Part shown: piece by piece, positions 22,337-28,707 of the stretch | Position numbering within the stretch: the first letter of the stretch is position 1 | Layout: each line of letters begins with the position of its first letter | NCBI GenBank assembly: GCA_002344205.1 | Contig: DDSZ01000022.1 | Coordinates: 36,983 to 75,077 of the forward strand | Length of the DNA stretch: 38,095 nucleotides | Source: Opitutaceae bacterium UBA2377 | GTDB taxonomy: Bacteria > Verrucomicrobiota > Verrucomicrobiia > Opitutales > Opitutaceae | Direction: 5' to 3' | Notes under the pieces: generated by a model | Database searches by the model: none | Told to the model about the DNA's origin: nothing | Seen by the model: only the letters and a program-made list of their open reading frames with translations | Made by a program: the position numbers and the translations under genes

Positions 22337-22573
22337 TCAATCGGTGAGCAATTCGCGGAACTTTAGCTGCTGCTGCTCGGCCATCTGGAGCGTCCACGCC
22401 GTGCTGCGCGCGGCTTCGGCCTCTGGTCCCCCGAGGGGCTCGTAAATTTCGGCGATACTCAGCAGCAGTTCGATTTTCTCCGCGGCGCTCAGCTCGCCGT
22501 AGCCCCGCAGGGCGCGCTGGGCGATGTGGCGGACCCGCTGATTGCGCAGGGCGGTTGATGCGGTGGGCGTCAT
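22337..22573 (-). CDS. Small early protein of unknown function
   Basis: The protein is 78 residues from ATG 22573, one base after the stop of the Ner-like gene. It is helical: STALRNQRVRHIAQRALRGY, GELSAAEKIELLLSIAEIYE, EAARSTAWTLQMAEQQQLKF. No HTH or catalytic motif is plain. It sits second in the leftward early operon and precedes the ParB-like gene by 10 nt. It may be an accessory to the early regulator, but nothing in its sequence shows this. Confidence 0.6.
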   Translation of the reverse strand: MTPTASTALRNQRVRHIAQRALRGYGELSAAEKIELLLSIAEIYEPLGGPEAEAARSTAWTLQMAEQQQLKFRELLTD

Positions 22574-22574
22574 G

Positions 22575-22778
22575 TCAGAGCTTCAGGTAAGTGCGGATGC
22601 GTTCGCTCACTTCGGGGAACTCTCCCTGATTGAGCGCACGGCTGACGGTCTCGCGGGTGTAGCCCAGCGCCTCGGCGAGGCCGGTGATCGTGGCGGGCCG
22701 GCGGCCGGCGTGGCGGCGGCGGCGCAACTCCACCATGACGCGCTCAGGGAAACTTTGGGCTTGTTCTGGAGTCCGCAT
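22575..22778 (-). CDS. Ner/Cro-like HTH early regulator
   Basis: The protein is 67 residues from ATG 22778 (MRTPEQAQSFPERVMVELRR). An HTH runs through TITGLAEALGYTRETVSRAL, followed by NQGEFPEVSERIRTYLKL. It is the first gene leftward of the divergent control region, exactly where Mu has ner, which turns down early and repressor transcription after lytic entry. Its mRNA leader would be only about 10 nt if the proposed promoter is right. Sequence similarity to Mu Ner itself is not obvious; the call rests on fold and place. Confidence 0.75.
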   Translation of the reverse strand: MRTPEQAQSFPERVMVELRRRRHAGRRPATITGLAEALGYTRETVSRALNQGEFPEVSERIRTYLKL

Positions 22779-22795
22779 CGGCTGTATTCACTTAC

Positions 22796-22823
22796 TTAAC
22801 ATTCGTGATGTTCAGCAAGTCAA
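22796..22823 (-). promoter_or_regulatory. Leftward early promoter (candidate)
   Basis: On the minus strand TTGACT (22823-22818) is followed after 16 bp by TGTTAA (22801-22796), or after 17 bp by GTTAAG. This would start transcription near 22789, just before the Ner-like ATG at 22778. The repressor-type inverted repeats overlap it, so it is the likely target of lysogenic repression. Confidence 0.5.
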
Positions 22824-22846
22824 CACAAATGTTCAGGTTTTGAACA
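22798..22846. promoter_or_regulatory. Operator cluster between ner-like and repressor genes
   Basis: AACAT-5 nt-ATGTT forms an inverted repeat at 22798-22812, and TGTTCA-5 nt-TGAACA forms another at 22830-22846. ATGTTCAG occurs twice, at 22808 and 22829, 21 bp apart, i.e. two helical turns. This suits a dimeric HTH repressor binding on one face of the DNA across the leftward promoter and the repressor start. Confidence 0.55.
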
Positions 22847-23313
22847 AACTTCCCCCATTCAAAGATCGCCTCAAGAGGCTCCGCCAGCAAAGCGGCCTCT
22901 CGCAGGAGAAGTTCGCCAAGAAGCTCTTCATCGGGCGCGTGACCTACAATGGTCTTGAGACAGGGAGGGAAGAGCCGAGCGACTGGATAGTTCACCAGGT
23001 AAACATGCTCGAGCAGATGGGTGTTGAGGCTTTGAACACCATCGCCGGGGCCAAGCCGCTTCCCATCGGTGAAGACGGCGCCCCGGAGCAGATCCGCACC
23101 GAAAGCCGCCGGTTGCTCGATCAAACGCTAGCCCTTGCCGGCGACGATGTCGGAAAGCTCGGCTGGGTGCGTGAACAGTTGATTCGCCACCTCAGCGCTC
23201 CGGAACACTGGGGACTGCATGAGAAAATTCTCAGCGAGGTGCTGGCGGAGGAAAAAAAGGCTGCCGCCGAACGGCCGCGAACTCAATCACCGGCGAAGGA
23301 GCGGAATGGATAA
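22840..23313 (+). CDS. cI/XRE-type phage repressor
   Basis: The protein is 157 residues if translation starts at TTG 22840. Upstream in-frame ATGs (22684, 22735) lie inside the divergent Ner-like gene. The N-terminus is an XRE HTH: FKDRLKRLRQQSGLSQEKFA, KKLFIGRVTYNGLETGREEP. The middle holds EQMGVEALNTIAGAKPLPIG and the C-terminus is helical and charged (LGWVREQLIRHLSAPEHWGL, LSEVLAEEKKAAAERP). It is divergent from the leftward early operon and so is the likely lysogeny repressor. The proposed start lies inside an operator, which implies a leaderless or very short-leader transcript. No peptidase (LexA-like) domain is present. Confidence 0.75.
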   Translation: MNKLPPFKDRLKRLRQQSGLSQEKFAKKLFIGRVTYNGLETGREEPSDWIVHQVNMLEQMGVEALNTIAGAKPLPIGEDGAPEQIRTESRRLLDQTLALAGDDVGKLGWVREQLIRHLSAPEHWGLHEKILSEVLAEEKKAAAERPRTQSPAKERNG

Positions 23314-23501
23314 TGTTTCGGCCTGTCAGTCTCCGCCGGCAAGTCCGCCCGCTTCTCCAGCGTGAGGAGCAGCCGGTAGCAGACGCCCAGGGCCGCGGCC
23401 AGCGTCCGGCAGCCGGCGATCTCGCGCCGCCAGGCGGCGGACTCGGTATCAGGAAACCGGGCAATGGCCGCACTCAGTGCGGAGGGCTCTCGCGGCGGCA
23501 T
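23283..23501 (-). CDS. Small unknown protein, converging on the repressor
   Basis: The protein is 72 residues from ATG 23501 (MPPREPSALSAAIARFPDTE). A helical core SAAWRREIAGCRTLAAALGV, then CYRLLLTLEKRADLPAE, is plausible as a real protein. Its last 30 nt overlap the end of the repressor gene on the other strand. It follows the 61-residue minus-strand gene by 21 nt, so both may share one transcript. A moron-type gene next to the repressor is likely. A chance frame cannot be ruled out. Confidence 0.4.
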   Translation of the reverse strand: MPPREPSALSAAIARFPDTESAAWRREIAGCRTLAAALGVCYRLLLTLEKRADLPAETDRPKHYPFRSFAGD

Positions 23502-23522
23502 GACACGGAAGATGTTTGGGGT

Positions 23523-23708
23523 TCATGCAGCCTTGGGGGCGCTCGGCGGCGGATTGCCGGTCTGGCTGGGGAAGCGAATCACAGTCGCGCGCACAACGTA
23601 GGCGGATTGAGGACAGCTCTCGGCCAGTTCACGTTCTCGCTGCGTTCGCCGGACGATCTTGCGGGTGAGGTCGTAGATTCCGTAACCAGTGGGGCGCGTG
23701 GTTTTCAT
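23523..23708 (-). CDS. Small unknown basic protein
   Basis: The protein is 61 residues from ATG 23708 (MKTTRPTGYGIYDLTRKIVR), with RRTQRERELAESCPQSAYVV and a Pro/Ser C-terminus. A purine-rich AAGGTGGAGG lies just before the start. It is divergent from the secreted-protein gene at 23730 and in tandem with the 72-residue gene. GC content of this stretch is slightly lower than in the structural genes. No family is recognised. Confidence 0.4.
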   Translation of the reverse strand: MKTTRPTGYGIYDLTRKIVRRTQRERELAESCPQSAYVVRATVIRFPSQTGNPPPSAPKAA

Positions 23709-23729
23709 GCCTCCACCTTAACACCCGGG

Positions 23730-24425
23730 GTGGGCCATATCCTGTCCCAGCCTAAAAAAATTTTGCAGATATTTCTGCTGGGGATCGCACTGGCCGCCGC
23801 CGCCGCCGCCACGCCGCGCGATTTGACCTTCACCGATGGCACGGTGCTGCCGGGGGCGCGGATCGTCTCCCTGGGCTCGGATCATGTCGAGATTGTGCAC
23901 GCCGGGGGCGTGGGCTCCTACCCGGTTGCCCTCATCCGCACCGAGGATTTGGTGCAGGCATGGTTTGAAATCCAACGGCGCCCGCCACCCGCGAGACTCG
24001 ACGAGCGCCCGCCCGAGGCCGCCGCACCAAAGCCCGTGCAACTCAAGCCGGAGGGCAAGGCGGCCGAACCGCCGAAGCCGGCATTGCCGCTGCAGAAGCT
24101 CAAAGCCGCTTACCCTGCGGCCGGCAAGGTGCGGGTCACCAAACCATATACCAGACCCAGGCAGGTGTTTGAGATCGACGTGCCTCACCCTGACATCTGG
24201 AGCTATTACCGCGGCGCCCTGCTGGCGGCAACTTCTGCCAGTGCCGGCATCACCCTCGACCGGCTGGAGGTCCGGCTGGGTGAGGATTATCGCCGGCTCG
24301 AGGGGCTCGCCGCCACTCGCGATGGCGCTAATTTTACCGAGGGCGAGCAGGCTCGTCGCACCCTGCTTTGGATCGATCGCGAGCTGTGGCCGCACCTGCA
24401 GGACTGGCGCCAGCACCTGCCATAG
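23730..24425 (+). CDS. Exported protein with N-terminal SH3-like domain (probable moron)
   Basis: The protein is about 231 residues from GTG 23730; CTG 23742 or TTG 23763 are other possible starts, as no ATG fits. The N-terminus is a signal peptide: KK, then ILQIFLLGIALAAAAAA, cleaved before TPRDL. It is followed by LTFTDGTVLPGARIVSLGSD and HVEIVHAGGVGSYPVALIRT, a pattern common in exported proteins of Verrucomicrobiota. A Pro/Lys-rich linker leads to a C-terminal helical region (DIWSYYRGALLAATSASAGI, ARRTLLWIDRELWPHLQDWR). It stands beside the repressor rather than with structural genes, so it may be expressed in the lysogen. Confidence 0.6.
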   Translation: MGHILSQPKKILQIFLLGIALAAAAAATPRDLTFTDGTVLPGARIVSLGSDHVEIVHAGGVGSYPVALIRTEDLVQAWFEIQRRPPPARLDERPPEAAAPKPVQLKPEGKAAEPPKPALPLQKLKAAYPAAGKVRVTKPYTRPRQVFEIDVPHPDIWSYYRGALLAATSASAGITLDRLEVRLGEDYRRLEGLAATRDGANFTEGEQARRTLLWIDRELWPHLQDWRQHLP

Positions 24426-24440
24426 CCCAAGCCCGGCGCA

Positions 24441-24481
24441 CCAAGCTCCCCACGCGCCCCACGGCCCTTAGCCGCGGGGCG
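24441..24481 (+). repeat. Copy B of the 24-bp motif, leading into a hairpin
   Basis: 24441-24464 repeats copy A (6158-6181) exactly in inverted orientation, i.e. in the same sense relative to transcription. CGCCCCACGGC (24455-24465) pairs with GCCGCGGGGCG (24471-24481) at 10 of 11 positions around CCTTA, followed by TTCGCATTT. It lies after the exported-protein gene and 24 nt before the membrane-protein gene that opens the lysis/packaging block. It could be a terminator, a promoter or a processing element. Confidence 0.65.
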
Positions 24482-24504
24482 TTCGCATTTGGCACGCTCA
24501 CGCG

Positions 24505-24975
24505 ATGCCGCCCTTCACCGTCGCCCAGGCTGCCACCAGCGCGCCGCTCGACCCCAGCAACCCCGTCGTCTTCCTCGGCCTGCTGATCGGCGGCCTCGTG
24601 ACCCTCGCCGTCCTCGCCAACACCATCGACGCGATGATCCAGCGCCACAAGCGGCGGCCCTCGCTCGACAAGGAACTCAGCGACTTCGCCAAAAAAACGG
24701 ACCTCGCGCCCATGTTCGCCGGCCTCGCCGATGCCGCCCGCCGCTCCGAGCTGCAAACCCTCGAGCGCAAGGTCGCCGACGAGCTCGCCGCCATGCGCAA
24801 CTACAACACCAAGACCACCCGCGAGCTTTCCCTGGCCATCGACGCCGGCAACCGCGAAATCCGCGACAAGATGGACCTCCTGCGCACGAGCATCTCGACC
24901 GAGTTCCAAACCCTTTATCGCGCCCTCGGCAAGATCGAGGGCGTGACCCTGGAGGATCGCAGCCATGGCGACTGA
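24505..24975 (+). CDS. Membrane-anchored coiled-coil protein (DUF2730/Mu gp25-like or lysis protein)
   Basis: The protein is 156 residues from ATG 24505. One transmembrane helix (NPVVFLGLLIGGLVTLAVLA) near the N-terminus is followed by a long charged coiled coil (SELQTLERKVADELAAMRNY, TKTTRELSLAIDAGNREIRD). The layout matches the small membrane coiled-coil proteins (DUF2730, Mu gp25) that precede terminase genes in Mu-like phages. An i-spanin-like role is possible because TM plus periplasmic coiled coil is also the Rz design. It is the first gene of the rightward late block, with copy B of the repeat just upstream. It overlaps the next gene by 11 nt. Confidence 0.65.
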   Translation: MPPFTVAQAATSAPLDPSNPVVFLGLLIGGLVTLAVLANTIDAMIQRHKRRPSLDKELSDFAKKTDLAPMFAGLADAARRSELQTLERKVADELAAMRNYNTKTTRELSLAIDAGNREIRDKMDLLRTSISTEFQTLYRALGKIEGVTLEDRSHGD

Positions 24976-25243
24976 TGCCATCGCCCAGGAGCGCCGGGAG
25001 GAGTGTCGCCGGAGCACGCTCGGCTTCCTCGCCGTGCGCCAGGCCACCGCGCACCACCCCAAGACCATCCGCCGCGCCCTCAACGCCGGCCATGAGCACG
25101 ACTTCACCGACGACGAGGTGACCGCCGCCCTCAGCTTCCTGCTGAGCGCCGGCTTCGTCACCGCCATCCCCGATGGCCTCGGCGCCACTCTCTACTACCG
25201 CGCCACCGCCGCCGGCGTGCTCGCGCACGAAAGGGGGCAGTAG
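24965..25243 (+). CDS. Small winged-helix-like phage protein
   Basis: The protein is 92 residues from ATG 24965. The sequence shows helices then a small sheet: RREECRRSTLGFLAVRQATA, HHPKTIRRALNAGHEHDFTD, DEVTAALSFLLSAGFVTAIP, DGLGATLYYRATAAGVLAHE. This is a winged-helix layout like small 'DUF' proteins set between lysis and terminase genes of Mu-like phages. The wing region 'LGATLYYRATAAG' is typical. DNA binding is probable, and a regulatory or packaging role is possible. Its stop overlaps the next GTG start (TAGTG). Confidence 0.6.
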   Translation: MATDAIAQERREECRRSTLGFLAVRQATAHHPKTIRRALNAGHEHDFTDDEVTAALSFLLSAGFVTAIPDGLGATLYYRATAAGVLAHERGQ

Positions 25244-25890
25244 TGCTCACCGCCTACATCATCATCAACGGCATCAAGACCGACCCCGGCCAGATCGACG
25301 GCTGGACCGACCGGCTCGTCACCGCCATCAACACGCTGAGCCAGCACAAGGCCCAGGCCGCGGAATACTACACCGGCGCCCTCAACCGCCGCGTCGGCCA
25401 TGCCGAGCGCGTCCGCAAGGTCGCCAAGATGATCGGCTATTACCAGCGCCGCGACTACGCGGTGCACATCGTGGCGCACTCCCACGGCGCCCTCGTCGCG
25501 ACCGATGCGCTCAGCCTGCGCGACCGCTTCGACGCGGAAGTCTTCGCCGCGCCGGTCGCGTCCCTCCACCTCTTCGCCCCCGCCGTCGATGCCGAGGAAG
25601 TGGCTGACGCGTTGGAAGACAGTAATGCGCTGCGCGTGCGCGTCTGCTGGGCCCCGGGCGATCCCGCGCTGAAACTGGGACGCCTGTCCCGGCGGCTCTT
25701 CGGCTGGATCAAGGTCAAAGGCCGGCCCCTCGGCTACGGCTCCCTGGGGCTCGACCCGTCGTGGCTCCAGGCCAGGCAGCCCGGCCGCGTGCAGGTCGAG
25801 ACCTACACCGGCTTCAAGCACAGCACCTGGTTCGAGCCCGCGCACTTCGATGCCACCGTCGAAAAGATTCTCCACCACGACAACCCATGA
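25243..25890 (+). CDS. Alpha/beta-hydrolase, candidate lysis or envelope esterase
   Basis: The protein is 215 residues from GTG 25243 (MLTAYIIINGIKTDPGQIDG). It has a lipase-like nucleophile elbow: YAVHIVAHSHGALVATDAL with Ser80 in AHSHG. A later strand-turn with Asp (SLHLFAPAVDAEEVADALED; VCWAPGDPALKLG) and a C-terminal HSTWFEP His complete a plausible triad. There is no signal peptide. It sits within a membrane/lipoprotein gene group before the terminase genes, where Mu keeps its lysis genes, yet no muramidase is seen. It might attack envelope lipids like LysB esterases, or act inside the cell. The substrate is unknown. Confidence 0.7.
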   Translation: MLTAYIIINGIKTDPGQIDGWTDRLVTAINTLSQHKAQAAEYYTGALNRRVGHAERVRKVAKMIGYYQRRDYAVHIVAHSHGALVATDALSLRDRFDAEVFAAPVASLHLFAPAVDAEEVADALEDSNALRVRVCWAPGDPALKLGRLSRRLFGWIKVKGRPLGYGSLGLDPSWLQARQPGRVQVETYTGFKHSTWFEPAHFDATVEKILHHDNP

Positions 25891-26144
25891 AAATCGCCAA
25901 ACTCATCCTCCTCGCGGCGCTCGTCGCCGTCACCTCGGGCTGCCAGATCGCCACCAAAAAGGTCGGCCAGCTCAACACCCTCCTCGTCGAGCTCGACAGG
26001 CTCGGCATCGAAGAAGCCCACATCCCCGGCCGCGTGACTTCCACGAAGTATGTGCGCGACGGCGACCGCTCCACGCTCACGCACAACAATCCGCAGCTCA
26101 GCGAGCCCATCAAAATCGTGCGCCGGCGGCCCGTCGAAAATTGA
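25887..26144 (+). CDS. Small lipoprotein (o-spanin-like candidate)
   Basis: The protein is 85 residues from ATG 25887, overlapping the hydrolase stop as ATGA. It opens with MKIAKLILLAALVAVTSGC, a signal peptide with lipobox VTSGC. The mature part (QIATKKVGQLNTLLVELDRL, HIPGRVTSTKYVRDGDRSTL) is short and polar. Size and lipobox match outer-membrane spanins (Rz1 type), and the gene stands in the probable lysis cassette. It is longer than classic Rz1 and lacks strong Pro richness, so an entry-exclusion lipoprotein is an alternative. Confidence 0.6.
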   Translation: MKIAKLILLAALVAVTSGCQIATKKVGQLNTLLVELDRLGIEEAHIPGRVTSTKYVRDGDRSTLTHNNPQLSEPIKIVRRRPVEN

Positions 26145-26317
26145 AGCCCTTCGCGCTCACGTTCATCGTCGTCTGCGCCGGCACCGTGCTGATGGTGCTG
26201 CTCTGTGTGCTCGCCTCCTGCTACGCGCAGGCGATGGACCGCATCGACGCCATGCGTGAGCGCCGCGCGGCCCGGCGGGCCCGGCGCGAGGAACTGCGGC
26301 AGATCGTCCACCGCTGA
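26141..26317 (+). CDS. Small membrane protein, TTG start (holin-like candidate)
   Basis: About 58 residues run from TTG 26141, overlapping the lipoprotein stop as TTGA; ATG 26192 would give 41 residues. One hydrophobic helix (LTFIVVCAGTVLMVLLCVLA) is followed by a basic tail (MRERRAARRARREELRQIVH). One transmembrane segment plus a strongly positive cytoplasmic end is common in small holins and pinholins. It is too short for a standard family to be recognised. It ends 1 nt before the small terminase gene. Confidence 0.55.
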   Translation: MKPFALTFIVVCAGTVLMVLLCVLASCYAQAMDRIDAMRERRAARRARREELRQIVHR

Positions 26318-26318
26318 T

Positions 26319-27020
26319 ATGCCCGCGCCCGAAACCACCCGTCGCGGGAAAATCGCCCGCTGCCCCCTCCACATCCGCGAGGAGGTCAACCGCCGGCTGC
26401 TCGACGGCCAGTCCGGCCCCACCATCCTCAAGTGGCTCAACAGCCAGGAGGCCGTGCTCAAGGTCCTGGACGAGCATTTCAACGAAGAGCCCGTCAGCGC
26501 CCAAAATCTCACCGAGTGGCGGCAGGGCGGCTACCTGGACTTCAAACGCCGCCTCGAGCAGATCGAGCGCACCAAGCAGCTCAGCGGTTACGCCGTGAAG
26601 CTGGCCGAGCACGGCCAGGCCTACGCCGGCAATGTCGCCATCGTTGGCGGCCAGCTCCTGGAGATCTTCGAGTCGCTCGATGTCGAGGAGCAAAAAACCC
26701 TGCTCAAGGAAAAGCCTGCGACCTACATCGCACTGGTCGATGTGCTCGCCCGCCTCGAAAAGAGCCAGGCCGACCGCATCAAGGCCGAGGCCGGGCGCGA
26801 CATGGTGGAGATCAACAAGCAGCGCGCCGAGCAGGCCGAAGCCAAGCTCAAGCTCGAGCGCGAAAAGCACGAGGTGAAGACCTGCGAGCTGTTCCTCAAA
26901 TTCTACGCCGACAAAAAGACCCGCGAGATCGCCGAAGGCCGCGGGACCAGGGAAGTCAAAATGGAGCAACTGCGGCTGCACTTCTTCCCGAAGCCGGCCG
27001 CCGATGCCGAAGGGGGCTAA
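26319..27020 (+). CDS. Small terminase-like protein (DUF3486, Mu gp27-like)
   Basis: The protein is 233 residues from ATG 26319. The N-terminal region matches DUF3486: ARCPLHIREEVNRRLLDGQS, GPTILKWLNSQEAVLKVLDE, VSAQNLTEWRQGGYLDFKRR, a helical HTH-type DNA-binding part. A long coiled coil follows (LEKSQADRIKAEAGRDMVEI, AEQAEAKLKLEREKHEVKTC), as in oligomeric small terminases. It would recognise phage DNA ends (pac) and feed them to the large terminase. It lies 3 nt before the ATPase gene, as expected. An in-frame region upstream of 26319 has shadow-like composition. Confidence 0.75.
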   Translation: MPAPETTRRGKIARCPLHIREEVNRRLLDGQSGPTILKWLNSQEAVLKVLDEHFNEEPVSAQNLTEWRQGGYLDFKRRLEQIERTKQLSGYAVKLAEHGQAYAGNVAIVGGQLLEIFESLDVEEQKTLLKEKPATYIALVDVLARLEKSQADRIKAEAGRDMVEINKQRAEQAEAKLKLEREKHEVKTCELFLKFYADKKTREIAEGRGTREVKMEQLRLHFFPKPAADAEGG

Positions 27021-27023
27021 GCC

Positions 27024-27950
27024 ATGGCACGACAGGAAAAACCCGAGGACCTCCGGCCGCTCTCGCTGCGGTTCGCCGCCTACCAGCACACAGCCTTTCA
27101 CTCCGGCCACCGGCAGCAGCGCATGTCGTGGTCGCGCCAGAAGCGCAAAAGCACGACCCTCGCCGCCAAGTCCCTCGACTGGATGATGGCCGTGCCGGGC
27201 GATCTCGTCACGTTCATCTCCGCCAGCGTCGTGCTCGGCACCGAGATCGTCGTCAAGGAGGCGAAGATCTGGTCCGAGATGCTGGCCAGTCTCAAGCAGT
27301 CGGCCGAGGCCAGCCAGCTCAAGCTCACCAGCAACGCCGATGGCCTGGGCTTTGACGATGTGTGCGAGCTCTTCGAGAAGAGCCGGCTCGAAACCCGGCT
27401 CTGGCACTCCAACACCTTGTGCTCCCGCTCGCGCGTCATCGCCCCCAATCCCGACACCGCCGTGGGCTGGACCGGCCACATCGTCGGCGACGAAATCAGC
27501 CGCATGCCGGATTATCAGGCGATCCGCGAAGCGGTCGGCCCGTTCATCGACAGCAACCCGCGATTCTGCTGGTGGGAAGCCACCACGCCGCCGCCCGACG
27601 ACAAGCACTACTCGATGGAGCTGCTCGCGCCGCCGGCCGGCAGCGAGTTCCCCGTCAACCCGCGCGGCAACTGGTATGAGGCGGCCGATGGCGTGCCGGT
27701 GCATCGCGTCGATGCCTGGGATGCCCACGACGCCGGCGTCGTGCTCTACCACCCGAAGACGGGCAAGCCGATCACGCCCGACGAACACCGTGCACTCGCC
27801 TTCGACAAGAGCGCCTGGGATCGCAACTACGGGCTCAAGTTCCTCACGGGTGGCACCGCCGCCGTCTCCCTGGCCTCCATCGCGCGCGCGATGGAGCAGG
27901 GCAAAGGCCAGTGCCTGGCCATCAACGTGACCGAGGAGGTGGTCCTGTGA
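27024..27950 (+). CDS. Large terminase, separate ATPase half (Mu gp28-like)
   Basis: The protein is 308 residues from ATG 27024; a whole Mu-type TerL is about 550. A Walker A-like element SRQKRKSTT (residues 37-45) stands where (S/G)RR(A/S)GKS is usual, with the Lys-Ser kept. The Walker B equivalent is HIVGDEISRMP (D156, E157). The end, DRNYGLKFLTGGTAAVSLAS then IARAMEQGKGQCLA, matches the terminal helix of the ATPase domain. The frame then stops with GTGA overlap to the next gene. The nuclease half is a separate gene at 28704. Together they should pump and cut DNA at the portal. Confidence 0.8.
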   Translation: MARQEKPEDLRPLSLRFAAYQHTAFHSGHRQQRMSWSRQKRKSTTLAAKSLDWMMAVPGDLVTFISASVVLGTEIVVKEAKIWSEMLASLKQSAEASQLKLTSNADGLGFDDVCELFEKSRLETRLWHSNTLCSRSRVIAPNPDTAVGWTGHIVGDEISRMPDYQAIREAVGPFIDSNPRFCWWEATTPPPDDKHYSMELLAPPAGSEFPVNPRGNWYEAADGVPVHRVDAWDAHDAGVVLYHPKTGKPITPDEHRALAFDKSAWDRNYGLKFLTGGTAAVSLASIARAMEQGKGQCLAINVTEEVVL

Positions 27951-28252
27951 AGATCTTCCAGCAACGCGAACTTCAGGCCGCTTTCGCCCACGCTGCGGCC
28001 GGCGGGCAGGCCCTGCACCTGATGTCGGGCGCCTTCGCCTACCTGCGGCGCGACACGCCTGGCTGTTTCAAAGGCCGTGCCCAGATCGCACACCTCTTTG
28101 ACCAGGACCGCGCCCGTCTGGTCTCCACTGCCCGCAAGCTCGGTGTCCGGGTGATCAAGGTCGAACGCGACGGCGCGGAAGGTCAGCACATCGACCTCTG
28201 CGGCCAGCCGCTCAACCGCGCCCTCGCGATGGCCGGAAAGGAGGGCGCATGA
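27947..28252 (+). CDS. Small protein between the two terminase halves (DUF4031-like)
   Basis: The protein is 101 residues from GTG 27947 (MKIFQQRELQAAFAHAAAGG). The second half, DRARLVSTARKLGVRVIKVE, then GQHIDLCGQPLNRALAMAG, follows the DUF4031 pattern ('...L..A..IG......-G.HYDIc...R..A...G'). It is translated by coupling to the ATPase gene (GTGA) and to the next gene (ATGA). Its function is unknown. Because it sits inside a split terminase gene it may have been gained with the split, or may help packaging. Confidence 0.55.
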   Translation: MKIFQQRELQAAFAHAAAGGQALHLMSGAFAYLRRDTPGCFKGRAQIAHLFDQDRARLVSTARKLGVRVIKVERDGAEGQHIDLCGQPLNRALAMAGKEGA

Positions 28253-28707
28253 CCCTTTGCGCCGAGATGGATCAATGGCTGGCGGAGCGCCAGATGCTGA
28301 ACAGCGCGACGGTGGGCCGCCGGATGCCTGGCGCTGCCGTCATCACCGACTACGATCTCGACGTGGTGCCACCGTGCCCGCTCACGGCCGCCGAGATCGA
28401 CTGGCTCTGGCCGCGCTATCAGCGCTGCAATTTTCCGCCGGCCACCTTCGCCAAACGCTTCGCCCAGACCGACCGCTCCAAACTCACCCCGCGCGGCATG
28501 AATGCCGCCGCCAGCCTGGCCTACCGCTACCGCCGCCAGATCTTCGGCAAAGCCGCGGTGAAGTGGAGTCTGTCGGATTTCCTCGCCGCCGTGCGCACAG
28601 CCGCGCGGCTCGATACCAATCGGCCAGTAGGCCTCGGTGCCGCCGGCGCACAAAACATAGCAAGGCCCTTACCTAGGAGCGGCCAGCCGGCAAAATTTCA
28701 CCCATGA
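28249..28707 (+). CDS. Second unknown protein between the terminase halves
   Basis: The protein is 152 residues from ATG 28249 (MTLCAEMDQWLAERQMLNSA). It contains VITDYDLDVVPPCPLTAAEI, WLWPRYQRCNFPPATFAKRF, and LTPRGMNAAASLAYRYRRQI. The segment after it, KAAVKWSLSDFLAAVRTAAR, is helical and the end is basic. FAKRF...LTPRG resembles a small DNA-binding helical module. No homing endonuclease motif (LAGLIDADG, GIY-YIG, HNH) is present, so it is not an obvious intron or intein agent. ATGA overlaps on both sides. Confidence 0.55.
   Translation: MTLCAEMDQWLAERQMLNSATVGRRMPGAAVITDYDLDVVPPCPLTAAEIDWLWPRYQRCNFPPATFAKRFAQTDRSKLTPRGMNAAASLAYRYRRQIFGKAAVKWSLSDFLAAVRTAARLDTNRPVGLGAAGAQNIARPLPRSGQPAKFHP

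Noticed and set aside
22684..22839. Longer N-terminus for the repressor starting at ATG 22684 or 22735
   Set aside because: It would overlap the Ner-like gene and the promoter/operator region, and the added residues do not look protein-like.
26163..27788. A 541-codon minus-strand open frame opposite the terminase genes
   Set aside because: It is antisense to coupled phage genes with recognisable terminase motifs; its own sequence has no motif.
28249..28707. Homing endonuclease or intein splitting the terminase
   Set aside because: No LAGLIDADG, GIY-YIG or HNH motif and no splicing boundary residues; the genes are ordinary coupled ORFs.
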